A stretch of DNA of 64,000 nucleotides from Lacrimispora amygdalina (GTDB lineage: Bacteria; Bacillota; Clostridia; Lachnospirales; Lachnospiraceae). The stretch is from positions 1 to 64,000 of the forward strand of contig NZ_QOHO01000052.1 of NCBI RefSeq assembly GCF_003432035.1, in the 5' to 3' direction. Positions 7,518 to 16,278 of this stretch are shown here, in pieces. The notes under the pieces are model-generated. The model ran no database searches. It was not told the DNA's origin and was given only the letters and a program-made list of their open reading frames with translations. Position 1 is the stretch's first letter. Each line of letters begins with the position of its first letter. The position numbers and the translations under genes are program-made.

Positions 7518-8873
7518 TTGCAAAATGTCTTAAATATTCATAACAATGTGGGGTTGATGGGCGGGGAAATCCGCCTGCGCCCCTTTGCCGAGGTCTTGAA
7601 GGATGTGCAGGAGTACATCACCAAGAACTATGCCGACCAGTTAAAAGATGACCCGGAGCAGAGCCGGACGCTGATCGGCAGCTACATCCGCAAATATCTT
7701 GAAGAAAAGCAGCTCGGCGTGGACGGCATGGAACCGGATGAGCTTGCCGAACTCCTGTATGGAGAAATGACCGGCTTTTCCTTTCTCTCCAAGTACCTCT
7801 ATCGTGATGATGTAGAGGAAGTCAACATCAACCAGTGGGACGATGTGAAGGTCATCTATGCAAGCGGCGAGGTACTCCCCACCAAGGAGTCCTTTACCTC
7901 ACCCCAGCACGCCCTTGATGTCATCAAGCGTATGCTGCACAAGTCCGGCATGATACTGGACAATGCCAAGCCCTATGTCATCGGGCATCTTTCCAATAAA
8001 ATCCGTATTACCGCCACATCCCCCGGCATTGTGGACGAGGATAAGGGGCTGTCCGTGTCCATTCGTATCGTCAACCCCCGCAAGCTCAAAAAAGAGGAAT
8101 TTGTCGGCTATGGGACTGCCACCGCCGAAATGCTGGATATGCTTTCGGTGTTTTTTAATTATGGTGTTTCCATGTGCATGACCGGGGCGACTTCCTCCGG
8201 CAAAACGACGCTGATGAGCTGGATACTCGATCAGATACCCAACGATAAGCGGCTGATTACCATTGAAAAGGGCTGCCGTGAGTTTGACAGCGTGAAGCGT
8301 GATGAATTGGGCAGGGTTCTGAACAATGTCATTCACTTCATTACCAAGGAGTCCGACGATCCCAAACAGGTGGTGTCCATGGTAAAGCTCTTGGAGCTTG
8401 CACTTACCATGCACCCGGACTTCCTTGTGGTGGCGGAAATGAAAAGTGAGGAAAGCCTGCAAGCCATCAAAGCGGCAAACACCGGCCATACCTCCCTGAC
8501 CACCATTCACGCCAACGGCTGTGAAGATACCTATTACCGCATGGCGGCGCTGTGCAAGGAAAGCAGCTCTATGGATGACGCCACCTTGATGGGGCTTGCC
8601 ACAAGGGGCTTTCCTGTCGTGGCCTTTGCAAAGAAGCTGGAGGACAACAGCCGCCGCCTGATGGAGATTGCCGAGTGCGTGGGTGTAAAGGCGGGGGTGC
8701 CTGTCATGCGTACCCTGTACCGCTTCAATATCACCGACACCCTCACGGAAAATGGAAAACCCAAAATCATCGGCCACTATGAAAAGGTCCACGAACCGTC
8801 CGAGAGCCTGTGCAAGCGGCTCCGGGAGAACGGTATGCCGCTGAAATTACAGCAGCGGCTTTTAAGTGCGTAA
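7518..8873 (+). CDS. cpaF: CpaF/TadA-type secretion ATPase
   Basis: A 451-residue secretion ATPase of the VirB11/CpaF/TadA family. It has an N-terminal helical domain, the family core EVNINQWDDVKV, Walker A GATSSGKTT (residues 223-231), an Asp-box-like region ITIEKGCREFDS, Walker B FLVVAEMKSEE and the His-box GHTSLTTIHAN. It powers pilus assembly or conjugative secretion at the inner membrane. The start is TTG at 7518, seven bases after GGGAGGG; an earlier in-frame TTG at 7500 precedes that site. With TadB, TadC and CpaB nearby it is best read as the Tad-type motor. No VirB11 gene is seen elsewhere here, so it could also serve conjugation. Confidence 0.9.
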   Translation: MQNVLNIHNNVGLMGGEIRLRPFAEVLKDVQEYITKNYADQLKDDPEQSRTLIGSYIRKYLEEKQLGVDGMEPDELAELLYGEMTGFSFLSKYLYRDDVEEVNINQWDDVKVIYASGEVLPTKESFTSPQHALDVIKRMLHKSGMILDNAKPYVIGHLSNKIRITATSPGIVDEDKGLSVSIRIVNPRKLKKEEFVGYGTATAEMLDMLSVFFNYGVSMCMTGATSSGKTTLMSWILDQIPNDKRLITIEKGCREFDSVKRDELGRVLNNVIHFITKESDDPKQVVSMVKLLELALTMHPDFLVVAEMKSEESLQAIKAANTGHTSLTTIHANGCEDTYYRMAALCKESSSMDDATLMGLATRGFPVVAFAKKLEDNSRRLMEIAECVGVKAGVPVMRTLYRFNITDTLTENGKPKIIGHYEKVHEPSESLCKRLRENGMPLKLQQRLLSA

Positions 8874-8887
8874 GGGAGGTGTATGTA

Positions 8888-9757
8888 ATGAGCATGGTAG
8901 CCTATAAAGCGCCCTATCTTCTGCAAATTATGATGGATGATGAACCGCTGAACCCCCGCACCGACTACGACAATTTCGGGCATATGATTTGCTGGCACAG
9001 CCGGTATAACCTTGGGGATCAGCATAATTTCGAGGACACCAACGATTTTCTTAGGGAGCTTGTGAGCAACAGCTTTTCTGCTGATATAGTGATTGATTAT
9101 GTTAAATCCGGTAAGCTGGAGGGGATCAAATTAGAGTATGACCCATCTGAGAGCAGTTGGGACATTAGCACCTATGACAGTCGCTCGAATAAATGGTGTC
9201 TTGAAATCTCGTTTTTCGGTAGCCTTGAAGAACATAAACAGGAGGTTTTTGAGGGCCTATTAGATGAATTTGTAGTTTCCGAACTTTATATGCTGGCGGC
9301 GGAGAAAAATATCATCCTGCCCCTGAACCTATATGACCACTCCATGCTCAGTATGTCGGTCAGCTCTTTTCTTGGCAGGGCGCAGCACGCGCAGTGGGAT
9401 TCCGGTCAGGTGGGCTGGATTTATGCCACAGCGGAGGACATCGAAAAGGAGTACGGCAACCTGACACCGGAGAGCTATGACAAAGCAAAGGCGCTTTTGA
9501 AATCCGAGGTGGAGTGCTACGACTACTACCTCTCCGGGCAATGCTATGGCTTCCGGCTTTATGAAAACGGCGAGGAAACCGATAGCTGCTGGGGCTTTTT
9601 AGGGAGCTTTTCAGATATGGCGAAAGAGATTGCGTCCCAAAGCCTGCCGGAAACCCATCAGGACATGGTAGATGATTTGCAGGAGGTATCCGATACCGTG
9701 ACGAGGTATAAAGGCTATGAGGACTTGATGGAAGATTTAGAGGAAATGGAGGTTTGA
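8888..9757 (+). CDS. Conserved-looking ICE protein, unknown function
   Basis: A 289-residue acidic soluble protein. The N-terminal region has NPRTDYDNFGHMICWHSRYNLG, a pattern I associate with uncharacterised Firmicutes phage and ICE proteins. The middle (about residues 50-125) looks like an insertion relative to that pattern and uses more AT-rich codons than its flanks. The start at 8888 follows AAGGGAGG. It separates the ATPase gene from tadB, but has no membrane helices or secretion signals and is probably a cytoplasmic accessory protein. Confidence 0.6.
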   Translation: MSMVAYKAPYLLQIMMDDEPLNPRTDYDNFGHMICWHSRYNLGDQHNFEDTNDFLRELVSNSFSADIVIDYVKSGKLEGIKLEYDPSESSWDISTYDSRSNKWCLEISFFGSLEEHKQEVFEGLLDEFVVSELYMLAAEKNIILPLNLYDHSMLSMSVSSFLGRAQHAQWDSGQVGWIYATAEDIEKEYGNLTPESYDKAKALLKSEVECYDYYLSGQCYGFRLYENGEETDSCWGFLGSFSDMAKEIASQSLPETHQDMVDDLQEVSDTVTRYKGYEDLMEDLEEMEV

Positions 9758-9761
9758 CACA

Positions 9762-10694
9762 GTGACAATACTCATAACGATTGCGTTTTTATTGGCGGTA
9801 ACGGGCAGTTTTATCCTGCTTTCGTTATCGCCCTTTTCTTTTTTGGAGGGACTTGCGGATTATGTGAGGCCCCGAAACACCACACTCAAAAGCAGGATCA
9901 GTAGAAGCCGAAAGAACAAGCAGCCCAAAGGACTGAAGCTGCTTTTCCTTGAAACCAAGGAGATTTTACGCATCACCGGCAAAAGCGGGCAATTTACGGT
10001 ACTCTGCATCCTGTCCATGTTTCTGTTTGTGGTGGGGGCTATGATTGCCCTCACCATGAAAAACAACTTTCTTGTGCCGGTGCTGGCGGCAGGATTTGCG
10101 CTTTTGCCGTTCTATTATGTGAAGCTGACCGCAGGCAGGCATAAGAAGCAGATCAACACCGAACTGGAAACGGCCCTGTCCATCATCACCACCAGCTACC
10201 TTCGGGGGAAAAATACGATTATCCGTGCCATTGAGGAAAACCAGCCGTACCTAAATCCCCCGGTGGCCGAGGTGTTCCGGGGCTTCTTGTTGCAGGCAAA
10301 GCTCATCAATTCCAATACCAAGGAAGCCTTGGAAGGCTTGAAAGCCGGAATTGACAACAGCGTTTTCCATGAATGGGTGGACGCGGTGATAGCGTGTCAG
10401 GATGATTACAACTTGAAAAACATTCTGCCGCCCATTGTCGCCAAGCTGTCGGATATGCGTGTGGTATCGGCTGAATTGGACTTGCTTTTGTTTGAGCCGG
10501 TCAAAGAGTATATCACGATGGTGGTGCTCCTTTTGGGCAGCATCCCATTGATGTACTTTCTGAATAAGGACTGGTATCACACCCTGATGTTTACCGACTT
10601 TGGGAAGATACTGCTTGCCATCTGCGCCGGAATGATTTTTGTATCGGTGGGCGCCGTTGCCAAGCACACGCGCCCCATTGAATATAAGCGATAG
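9762..10694 (+). CDS. tadB: TadB-like pilus assembly membrane protein
   Basis: A 310-residue protein with an N-terminal membrane helix, a pair of helices around residues 85-120 and a pair near the C-terminus (about 250-295). The cytoplasmic region between has the type II secretion F pattern (ETALSIITTSYLRG ... FRGFLLQAKLI). Such proteins form the inner-membrane platform of type IV pilus machines. The start is GTG at 9762 just after the preceding stop. The following gene is its TadC partner, as in Tad loci. Confidence 0.8.
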   Translation: MTILITIAFLLAVTGSFILLSLSPFSFLEGLADYVRPRNTTLKSRISRSRKNKQPKGLKLLFLETKEILRITGKSGQFTVLCILSMFLFVVGAMIALTMKNNFLVPVLAAGFALLPFYYVKLTAGRHKKQINTELETALSIITTSYLRGKNTIIRAIEENQPYLNPPVAEVFRGFLLQAKLINSNTKEALEGLKAGIDNSVFHEWVDAVIACQDDYNLKNILPPIVAKLSDMRVVSAELDLLLFEPVKEYITMVVLLLGSIPLMYFLNKDWYHTLMFTDFGKILLAICAGMIFVSVGAVAKHTRPIEYKR

Positions 10695-10708
10695 GAGGCG
10701 CGATAAAA

Positions 10709-11584
10709 ATGCAGAATATGATTTTAATTCTCTTTGCCCTGTTTCTGACCGCAGGGCTTTATCTCATCTTGGCGGAGCTTCTCAGTGTTCCGACCTACAA
10801 GGCGACTAAGGTGATTCTCGGCATGGGCAAAAAGACGAGAAAGCAGGCGCGGGATTCCGACGCCTTTATCATGGAGCTGGCGGTTAAGCTGTCAAAAATC
10901 CTGCCTATGGACGAATACAAAAAGCGCAAGCTAACCGCCATTCTGAAATCCGCTGAAATCCCCATGACTGCTGAGGTCTATGCGGCACAGGCAATCGTAA
11001 AGGCAGGACTGATTTTTTCAGGTGTCATTCCATGCCTGCTGTTTTTGCCGATTCTGTCGCCGGTGTTCGTGATTATTGGGATTGCCGTGTACTTCACGGA
11101 AAGCACCAAGGCGGAAAAGCTCATTACAGCAAGGAAGCAGGACATTGAATACGAGTTGCCCCGTTTTGTGTCTACGCTGGTACAGGAGCTGAAAGCAAGC
11201 CGTGATGTGCTTTCCATTTTGGAGCATTATCAGAAGAACGCAGGAAAAGCCATGAAAAACGAACTTGCCATCACCACCTCCGATATGCGCACCGGCAATT
11301 ATGAGGGAGCATTGACCCGGTTCGAGGCAAGAGTGTCCAGTGCCATGCTGTCGGATATTGTGCGGGGATTGATTGGTGTACTCCGTGGTGATGATGGCGT
11401 GGTATTTTTCCAAATGCTATCTCATGACCTCAAGCAACTGGAATTGCAAAGGCTAAAGCGGCTGGCAATGGAACGCCCGCCCAAAATTCGCAAGTTTTCC
11501 TTCCTGCTCCTTGGCTGTATGCTGCTCCTGTATATGGGTGTCATGGGGTATCAGATTCTCGGCGCCATGTCGGGAATGTTTTAG
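10709..11584 (+). CDS. tadC: TadC-like pilus assembly membrane protein
   Basis: A 291-residue protein with an N-terminal helix, a central helical hairpin (about residues 90-130) and a C-terminal membrane helix, enclosing a type II secretion F-like domain (YELPRFVSTLVQELKASRDVLSILEHY). It pairs with the TadB-like protein as the pilus platform. The start at 10709 follows AGGAGGCG. A 6-bp stem (GCCCTG/CAGGGC) lies about 27 bases into the gene. Confidence 0.8.
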   Translation: MQNMILILFALFLTAGLYLILAELLSVPTYKATKVILGMGKKTRKQARDSDAFIMELAVKLSKILPMDEYKKRKLTAILKSAEIPMTAEVYAAQAIVKAGLIFSGVIPCLLFLPILSPVFVIIGIAVYFTESTKAEKLITARKQDIEYELPRFVSTLVQELKASRDVLSILEHYQKNAGKAMKNELAITTSDMRTGNYEGALTRFEARVSSAMLSDIVRGLIGVLRGDDGVVFFQMLSHDLKQLELQRLKRLAMERPPKIRKFSFLLLGCMLLLYMGVMGYQILGAMSGMF

Positions 11585-11595
11585 GGGGTGCGGCT

Positions 11596-11994
11596 ATGCT
11601 GAAAACATTGAAATCAAAACGAGGCGAGGGTTATTTGGATGTGGCTGTGGGCATTCTCTGCCTGCTGCTGGTGGTATCTTTCGCCGTTTCCCTGTTTCCG
11701 GTTTTTACCACAAAACAGCAGCTTGATATTTTCGCCGCAGAGATTGTGCGTGAAGCGGAAATCAAGGGAAGCACCAGCGTGGAGTCCCGTATTTTGGATA
11801 TGCAGGAGCAGACCGGCCTTGACCCGGATATCCGTTGGGATTGTGACTATTACAGCGGACGAAAGGTACAGCTTAACGGAGATATTGAGGTGGTTCTGAC
11901 CGATACGGTGGACATCGGCTTTTTCATCTTTGGTCCGTTCCCCATTGAGCTTCACGCCAAAGCAACCGGGAAATCCGAAGTCTATTACAAGTAA
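11596..11994 (+). CDS. DUF4320/TadE-like pseudopilin
   Basis: A 132-residue protein with a short basic leader, a prepilin-like junction RGEGYLDVAVG and one long hydrophobic helix (residues 14-36), then a small globular domain. This is the DUF4320 pattern found in Firmicutes ICEs and resembles TadE pseudopilins; the prepilin peptidase at 4.7 kb is the likely processing enzyme. The start at 11596 follows GGGGGTG. Confidence 0.78.
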   Translation: MLKTLKSKRGEGYLDVAVGILCLLLVVSFAVSLFPVFTTKQQLDIFAAEIVREAEIKGSTSVESRILDMQEQTGLDPDIRWDCDYYSGRKVQLNGDIEVVLTDTVDIGFFIFGPFPIELHAKATGKSEVYYK

Positions 11995-12008
11995 AGGGGG
12001 CGGAGCTT

Positions 12009-12545
12009 ATGCGACTGAAAAAAATAATAAAAGACAGAAAGGGCGGCTCTACACCTCTGACGGTTGCCCTGATTTTAGGGCTGCTGCTTCTGATTTGCGC
12101 CGTTTCGGAGTTTTTCAGGCTGGGGATCATCGTGCAGGGTGTCCGTGACGGACTCCAGCAGGCGGTCATCACCGTAGTCACCACCAATTATGACGAAGCC
12201 TATAACGGACTGCGTGAGGGGTACTCCGGTGGTTATATCCTGTCCGGCGATAGCTGGCAGGAGAACCTTGACTATGATGATGTGTATTACCGCCTTGACA
12301 ATCTGCTTGGCACGGATGAGCAGGACGGCTACCACATCAAGCGGCAGGCGGAGGGTTACGAATACCGCCTGTCGGGGCTTTCTGTGGAATTGTCCAACGC
12401 ACCCCTGACACCGGGGAACGCCGACAACAATCTGGAAGCGGACGCCCGTATTACCATTGAAATCCCTTTATCCTTTGGCTGGGGCAATCTCCCGCCGCTT
12501 CAAATGGAATTGCGTACACGGTCAGCCTATATGCCCAAATTCTAA
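12009..12545 (+). CDS. TadE/TadF-like pseudopilin
   Basis: A 178-residue protein with a basic leader, a KGGSTPLTVALILG junction and a hydrophobic helix (about residues 18-40), typical of TadE-like proteins. The remainder is a soluble, tyrosine- and aspartate-rich domain. It follows the DUF4320 gene by 14 bases with a GGGGGCGG ribosome site, so both minor pilins are made together. Confidence 0.72.
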   Translation: MRLKKIIKDRKGGSTPLTVALILGLLLLICAVSEFFRLGIIVQGVRDGLQQAVITVVTTNYDEAYNGLREGYSGGYILSGDSWQENLDYDDVYYRLDNLLGTDEQDGYHIKRQAEGYEYRLSGLSVELSNAPLTPGNADNNLEADARITIEIPLSFGWGNLPPLQMELRTRSAYMPKF

Positions 12546-12567
12546 AGACGATTGCTGCCCGCTGAAA

Positions 12568-12600
12568 TGTCTGGACGCGCAGGAAGATTCAGGATATAAT
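12568..12600 (+). promoter_or_regulatory. Promoter-like TGTCTGGACGC / TATAAT site
   Basis: A -35-like TGGACG (12572-12577) and a perfect TATAAT (12595-12600) are 17 bases apart. The block TGTCTGGACGC around the -35 recurs with the same spacing before the large recombinase genes at 52.5 kb. It would give the DUF6550 and surface-protein genes their own transcript. Confidence 0.55.
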
Positions 12601-12674
12601 GAAGTTGGGTAAAAACAGCGATACGGGTAAATAGGGCTGAACCATTCATAACAATATGAAAGTGAGGCCATCAT

Positions 12675-13190
12675 ATGAAAAAGAATTATACAGCCAAGAA
12701 AAAAGCGGTTATCACCGCATTGTCCCTTGTGGCAGTCTGCCTTGCAGGAGGACTTTTCTATTATATCAGCAATATGGGCGGTCAGCCGCCGGAAACCCCT
12801 GTGGGGAGTACGCCCCCTGCCGAGGTTGAGGTTTTTGTGCCAGAAATTAAGCCGCAAACAACGCCGGAGGTCAAGCAGGACAGTAACACATCTGAGGTCA
12901 CGCCGTCAGAAACACCGGAACAGCCTGCCAGCACTGAAACGCAGGGACAGGTAAGCAAGCCGTCTGATGGAAAACCAAAGTCACCGTCAGAGGCCGTTCC
13001 TCCCTCCAGTCCTCCGCCAGCCAATTCTCCTAAGACCGAACCTAAGCAGGAGCAGCCGCAGGGTGGAGAAAAGCGTTCAGATGGCGCAATCTACGTTCCG
13101 GGCTTTGGTTGGATTGAAGATAGCGGCGAAGAAAACGAAACAAAAACTGCCCCCAACGCCGGAACCGGCGAACCGGTTGGCGATATGTAA
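12675..13190 (+). CDS. DUF6550-like membrane-anchored Pro-rich protein
   Basis: A 171-residue protein with an N-terminal signal-anchor helix (about residues 13-32), a long Pro/Ser/Thr/Glu-rich segment (residues 37-130) and a short conserved C-terminal piece (GAIYVPGFGWIEDSGEENE). That architecture suggests a wall-spanning linker displaying a small motif outside the membrane. It resembles ICE proteins labelled DUF6550. Its own promoter lies 75 bases upstream and a strong terminator follows. Confidence 0.65.
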   Translation: MKKNYTAKKKAVITALSLVAVCLAGGLFYYISNMGGQPPETPVGSTPPAEVEVFVPEIKPQTTPEVKQDSNTSEVTPSETPEQPASTETQGQVSKPSDGKPKSPSEAVPPSSPPPANSPKTEPKQEQPQGGEKRSDGAIYVPGFGWIEDSGEENETKTAPNAGTGEPVGDM

Positions 13191-13207
13191 AACGGAATAA
13201 CCTATTC

Positions 13208-13248
13208 AGAGGGATACAGCTATTGATTGGCTGTATCCCTCTTTTTTT
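13208..13248 (+). terminator. Strong intrinsic terminator, directly before next ribosome site
   Basis: AGAGGGATACAGC (13208-13220) pairs perfectly over 13 bases with its complement at 13230-13242, followed by a T7 run. The T run touches the GGAGGTGG ribosome site of the following surface-protein gene, so it separates DUF6550 from that gene or gates read-through into it. Confidence 0.9.
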
Positions 13249-13260
13249 GGAGGTGGAAAC

Positions 13261-14937
13261 TTGAAACGATTGATTTGTGCATTGCTTTTACTGGCAATGC
13301 TTTTTTCTTTATCCGTCCCTGCCTTTGCCGCTGACCCCAACATTGACGGCGGCGGTGGCGGTATGGGACAGGGAACCGGACAGAACTCATGGACGCCGGG
13401 GCGTGATGGTGTACGCATTACGATTGTTCGTGACAGCGACAACACACCTGTATCAACGCCGATTGATTTGTCGAATGGCGCAAATGGCGATATAGCCATT
13501 CACTTTCAATATCAAAACAAAATTGGCTATAAAAATGGTTCTACACTGTCACCAAAGCAAAACGGCTATACATCTTTTAAGCCAGCAAATGCCATGCCCC
13601 GCATTATCAGCTCAAATGGTTCCAGCAATATTACGGCTATCCGAAACTACTTCTGCCGTGAAGGAACTATTCGGGACATAGCCAATGCCGCAGGCTTTGA
13701 CTATGACACCCTGATCGGTGGGGATTACAAAATTCTTTTGGAGCCGGTAGCGTATTTTAAGTACACCGGGGTCATGTTTGCCATGACTGCCACCGAAGCC
13801 GCCCTTTACAACAAACAGGTGGGAAACGGTCTGCGGAGCAAGATGGTATCCCTATCTCACAAAAATCTGCCGCTGTCCATGTTCCTTGAAACCCCGGATT
13901 TAGGGTTTCCTGCATGGGGCGGCTCTACCACACAGGCGCAGAATGATGAAACCATTATTGCAAACTTGGGGTTGGGAATTATTCGCTTTTCTGCTCCTGA
14001 CCCTGAACCGCCAAGGGAGAGTAATGTGACCTACCGTTGTGATACTGAAGTAATCACGGCCGTTACGCTTTCGACCGGCTCACAAAAAACGCCGGATAAT
14101 CCCGCATACGCAAGGTTCGCCATCGACGGCAGAACCTATTCACATAACAGCATCTATATCCCTGACGGCGGTTCGCAGCTTGCGTGGGTGAAATGGCGTA
14201 CCCCCAAGGAACCGGGATATATCACCATTACTGTTTCCAGCAACTGCTCTGTGAGCAGCAGCGAGATTGTGGCACAGATTGTAGACCTTGATAAAAACCC
14301 GCCGCCCGATCCGCAGGCCAATGACCGCAATGATGGATTTTCCATCCCAGCCAAGCCCAGCAAGCCGAACGTGACCTCCCTCACATGGGGAGAATGGGAC
14401 TGCTGGTGGCATGAGTATTGGGTGTGGTACAGTGACGGCGAAGGCGGCGGTTGGTGGGTAGATGAGGGCTGGTGGGAATATGCCTGGCTCTCTTATTCGG
14501 CTACCCTGACCGCCGAGATGCAGACTAAGCCGGATGCAAAATCGCCTACGGCTTCCGGCAAGACAATGAAAAGCGGATATGGACTAAACGCCAATGTGTC
14601 GGCACAGGTCCGTTCCTCCGCACCCAGCAGCCACATCACCGGTGCGCAGAATGTGGTGGCGTACTTCCCTGAATTTAACTACACGGCTTATTGGCGGCTG
14701 CTGAAACGGCTAAATACAGGATATTCCAGCACCTTTGAATTTCAGAAAAACAAGTACAGCACCTATGGCCGTCCCTGTCACTTTTCGCCGGTTTGGTTCC
14801 CTGACGGACGATATACGACCTATGCCGAGTGTTTAGACGCATGGACACCGGCCGGAATGCTGCAAATCAACCTGACGGACGATTTGACCATCCGGGATTC
14901 ACTTTTCAGCGACTGGCACATTCGCCCTGTGCGATAG
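13261..14937 (+). CDS. Secreted Trp-rich surface protein of transfer module
   Basis: A 558-residue exported protein. A classic signal peptide ends AFA|ADP near residue 21, followed by a Gly-rich stretch and beta-rich domains. Around residues 377-410 is a striking aromatic segment with eleven tryptophans in about 35 residues (pattern WGEWDCWWHEYW ... GGGWWVDEGWW). There is no LPXTG motif or C-terminal membrane anchor. The position between minor pilins and VirB4 suggests a pilus tip protein or mating adhesin, but that is inference. The start is TTG at 13261 after GGAGGTGG. A terminator-like stem with T6 lies at 13279-13306, inside the signal-peptide codons. Confidence 0.7.
   Translation: MKRLICALLLLAMLFSLSVPAFAADPNIDGGGGGMGQGTGQNSWTPGRDGVRITIVRDSDNTPVSTPIDLSNGANGDIAIHFQYQNKIGYKNGSTLSPKQNGYTSFKPANAMPRIISSNGSSNITAIRNYFCREGTIRDIANAAGFDYDTLIGGDYKILLEPVAYFKYTGVMFAMTATEAALYNKQVGNGLRSKMVSLSHKNLPLSMFLETPDLGFPAWGGSTTQAQNDETIIANLGLGIIRFSAPDPEPPRESNVTYRCDTEVITAVTLSTGSQKTPDNPAYARFAIDGRTYSHNSIYIPDGGSQLAWVKWRTPKEPGYITITVSSNCSVSSSEIVAQIVDLDKNPPPDPQANDRNDGFSIPAKPSKPNVTSLTWGEWDCWWHEYWVWYSDGEGGGWWVDEGWWEYAWLSYSATLTAEMQTKPDAKSPTASGKTMKSGYGLNANVSAQVRSSAPSSHITGAQNVVAYFPEFNYTAYWRLLKRLNTGYSSTFEFQKNKYSTYGRPCHFSPVWFPDGRYTTYAECLDAWTPAGMLQINLTDDLTIRDSLFSDWHIRPVR
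13279..13306 (+). promoter_or_regulatory. Terminator-like hairpin inside signal-peptide codons
   Basis: GCATTGC (13279-13285) and GCAATGC (13294-13300) flank an eight-base loop and are followed by six Ts. It starts 18 bases after the start codon. A translating ribosome would cover it, so it could act as a polarity checkpoint. Confidence 0.45.
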
Positions 14938-14946
14938 GAGGAACTT

Positions 14947-15582
14947 ATGGGAAACAGAGCTGTTTTTCTCTTGCACGAACAAGGCGAAAGCTATTATTTT
15001 ACCGCCCATCACGGGGCAAATGCCTTATCGCCCCTGCTCCGTCTGACACAGGCAAAACAGTTGCAGGAGCAGCTCCCGCAGCCACAGTCCATTGCACATA
15101 TCTTTGAGCATCTGGACTATGATGGCAAGTATCAGCCGGAGCGTTTGCAGGATTCAGATATGTTTTTTCAGGCGATCTCTTTACCGGAAATGAAAGTATG
15201 CCTGAAGGATTTTCAGAATCGGAGCAATTTTGAAATGCGGTTTATCATCGACCTTGACCGCAACGATTTTCAGATGACCTACAACCCCAACTGCCCATGG
15301 TATCGCACCATGGGCAGTTTCACCATCGATCTTGATGTAGGGATTGACAATGTTAAAAAGCTGCTTGCCCATGCCGAGGAACGGAATATAAAGGATTTTG
15401 GCAGGCTGCTTACTATTTATGAGAACAGCACCGGCCTTGCGGATAAGCTGGAGTCTGCCCGTGGCTATATGCGCTTTGAGGAATATCTGGACTCACCGCA
15501 GGCAGAGGAAGATCGCCGCCGTTACCGTGAGTTGATAGACCGTCAGGCAGAGCCGGACGAGGAAGAAATGGAGGAACGATAA
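14947..15582 (+). CDS. Unknown soluble protein between adhesin and virB4
   Basis: A 211-residue acidic protein without membrane segments. The first half contains MGNRAVFLLHEQGESYYFTAHHGA, and the C-terminus is charged and helical (about residues 165-211). The ATG at 14947 follows TAGGAGG; the stop abuts the start of the VirB4 N-terminal gene. I do not recognise a family. The gene contains a perfect 13-bp inverted repeat at 15289-15319. Confidence 0.6.
   Translation: MGNRAVFLLHEQGESYYFTAHHGANALSPLLRLTQAKQLQEQLPQPQSIAHIFEHLDYDGKYQPERLQDSDMFFQAISLPEMKVCLKDFQNRSNFEMRFIIDLDRNDFQMTYNPNCPWYRTMGSFTIDLDVGIDNVKKLLAHAEERNIKDFGRLLTIYENSTGLADKLESARGYMRFEEYLDSPQAEEDRRRYRELIDRQAEPDEEEMEER
15289..15319 (+). 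repeat. Perfect 13-bp intragenic inverted repeat
   Basis: AACTGCCCATGGT (15289-15301) and ACCATGGGCAGTT (15307-15319) flank the loop ATCGC. It lies mid-gene, with no T run, so a terminator is unlikely. Confidence 0.6.
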
Positions 15583-16278
15583 ATGGAGGGACTTTTATTC
15601 CCGATTATTATGCTGACCGTCACCCTTGTGGGTGGCGGTCTTTTGCTTTTGTTCCTGAAAACGGCGAAGAAACGGCCGGTATCAGACGAAACGGCAATCT
15701 CCGTACAGACTGCACAGCAGTTTATCAATGTGCGGGATGTGAAAGACAAGTACCTATACACCAAGGATGGTTTGGTTTTGACCTATCTGCGTGTCCATGC
15801 AATCAGCATTGACTTATACAGCAAAGCCGAAAAAAACAACCTGATCAAGCAAATCACCGCCGAGCTTTCGGACATTCAGTATCCGTTCAAGTTTATGGCG
15901 GTAAGCCGCCCTGTGGATATTTCGCCCTTGATTTCTGATATGCAGGGAATGTTAAAGACCGCTGATGATAAGCGGAAAGAGCTTTTGCGGCAGGAGATTT
16001 TACAGATGAGCAGCTTTGCCCTGTCCGGCGAAATTGTCGAGCGCCAGTTTTATATTTCCCTTTGGGATCGCTATGAGGACGGCGTGGAAAAGGATTTGCT
16101 CAAACGGGCATCCCTGCTGGCGGAGAAGTTTACCACCAATGGAGTCGGCTGTGACATATTGACGGAAAAGGAAATCGTGCGGCTTTTGAACCTTGTCAAC
16201 AACCCCTCCTATACCCACTTGGAGGATACGGATTTTGAGGCCGGTATTCCCATGCTAAAGGAGGACATTTATGCCTAA
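15583..16278 (+). CDS. VirB4/TrbE N-terminal-domain protein
   Basis: A 231-residue protein with one N-terminal membrane helix (residues 5-26) and then a domain resembling the N-terminal part of VirB4/TrbE ATPases (QFINVRDVKDKYLYTKDGLVLTYLRVHAISIDL), without a P-loop. The next gene supplies the motor domain and overlaps it by eight bases, so VirB4 is made as two polypeptides with an extra membrane anchor on the first. A GC-rich stem followed by TTTT sits at 15615-15644, 32 bases after the start. Confidence 0.75.
   Translation: MEGLLFPIIMLTVTLVGGGLLLLFLKTAKKRPVSDETAISVQTAQQFINVRDVKDKYLYTKDGLVLTYLRVHAISIDLYSKAEKNNLIKQITAELSDIQYPFKFMAVSRPVDISPLISDMQGMLKTADDKRKELLRQEILQMSSFALSGEIVERQFYISLWDRYEDGVEKDLLKRASLLAEKFTTNGVGCDILTEKEIVRLLNLVNNPSYTHLEDTDFEAGIPMLKEDIYA
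15615..15644 (+). promoter_or_regulatory. Terminator-like hairpin early in the VirB4 N-terminal gene
   Basis: GACCGTCACCC (15615-15625) and GGGTGGCGGTC (15630-15640) form an 11-bp stem with one G-U pair and a TTGT loop, followed by TTTTGCTTTTG. It lies 32 bases into the reading frame. It could stop transcription when translation fails. Confidence 0.45.

Noticed and set aside
7899-8792. 297-codon minus-strand open frame opposite cpaF
   Set aside because: It is an antisense shadow of a GC-rich gene; His-rich composition is typical of reverse translation and there is no ribosome site.
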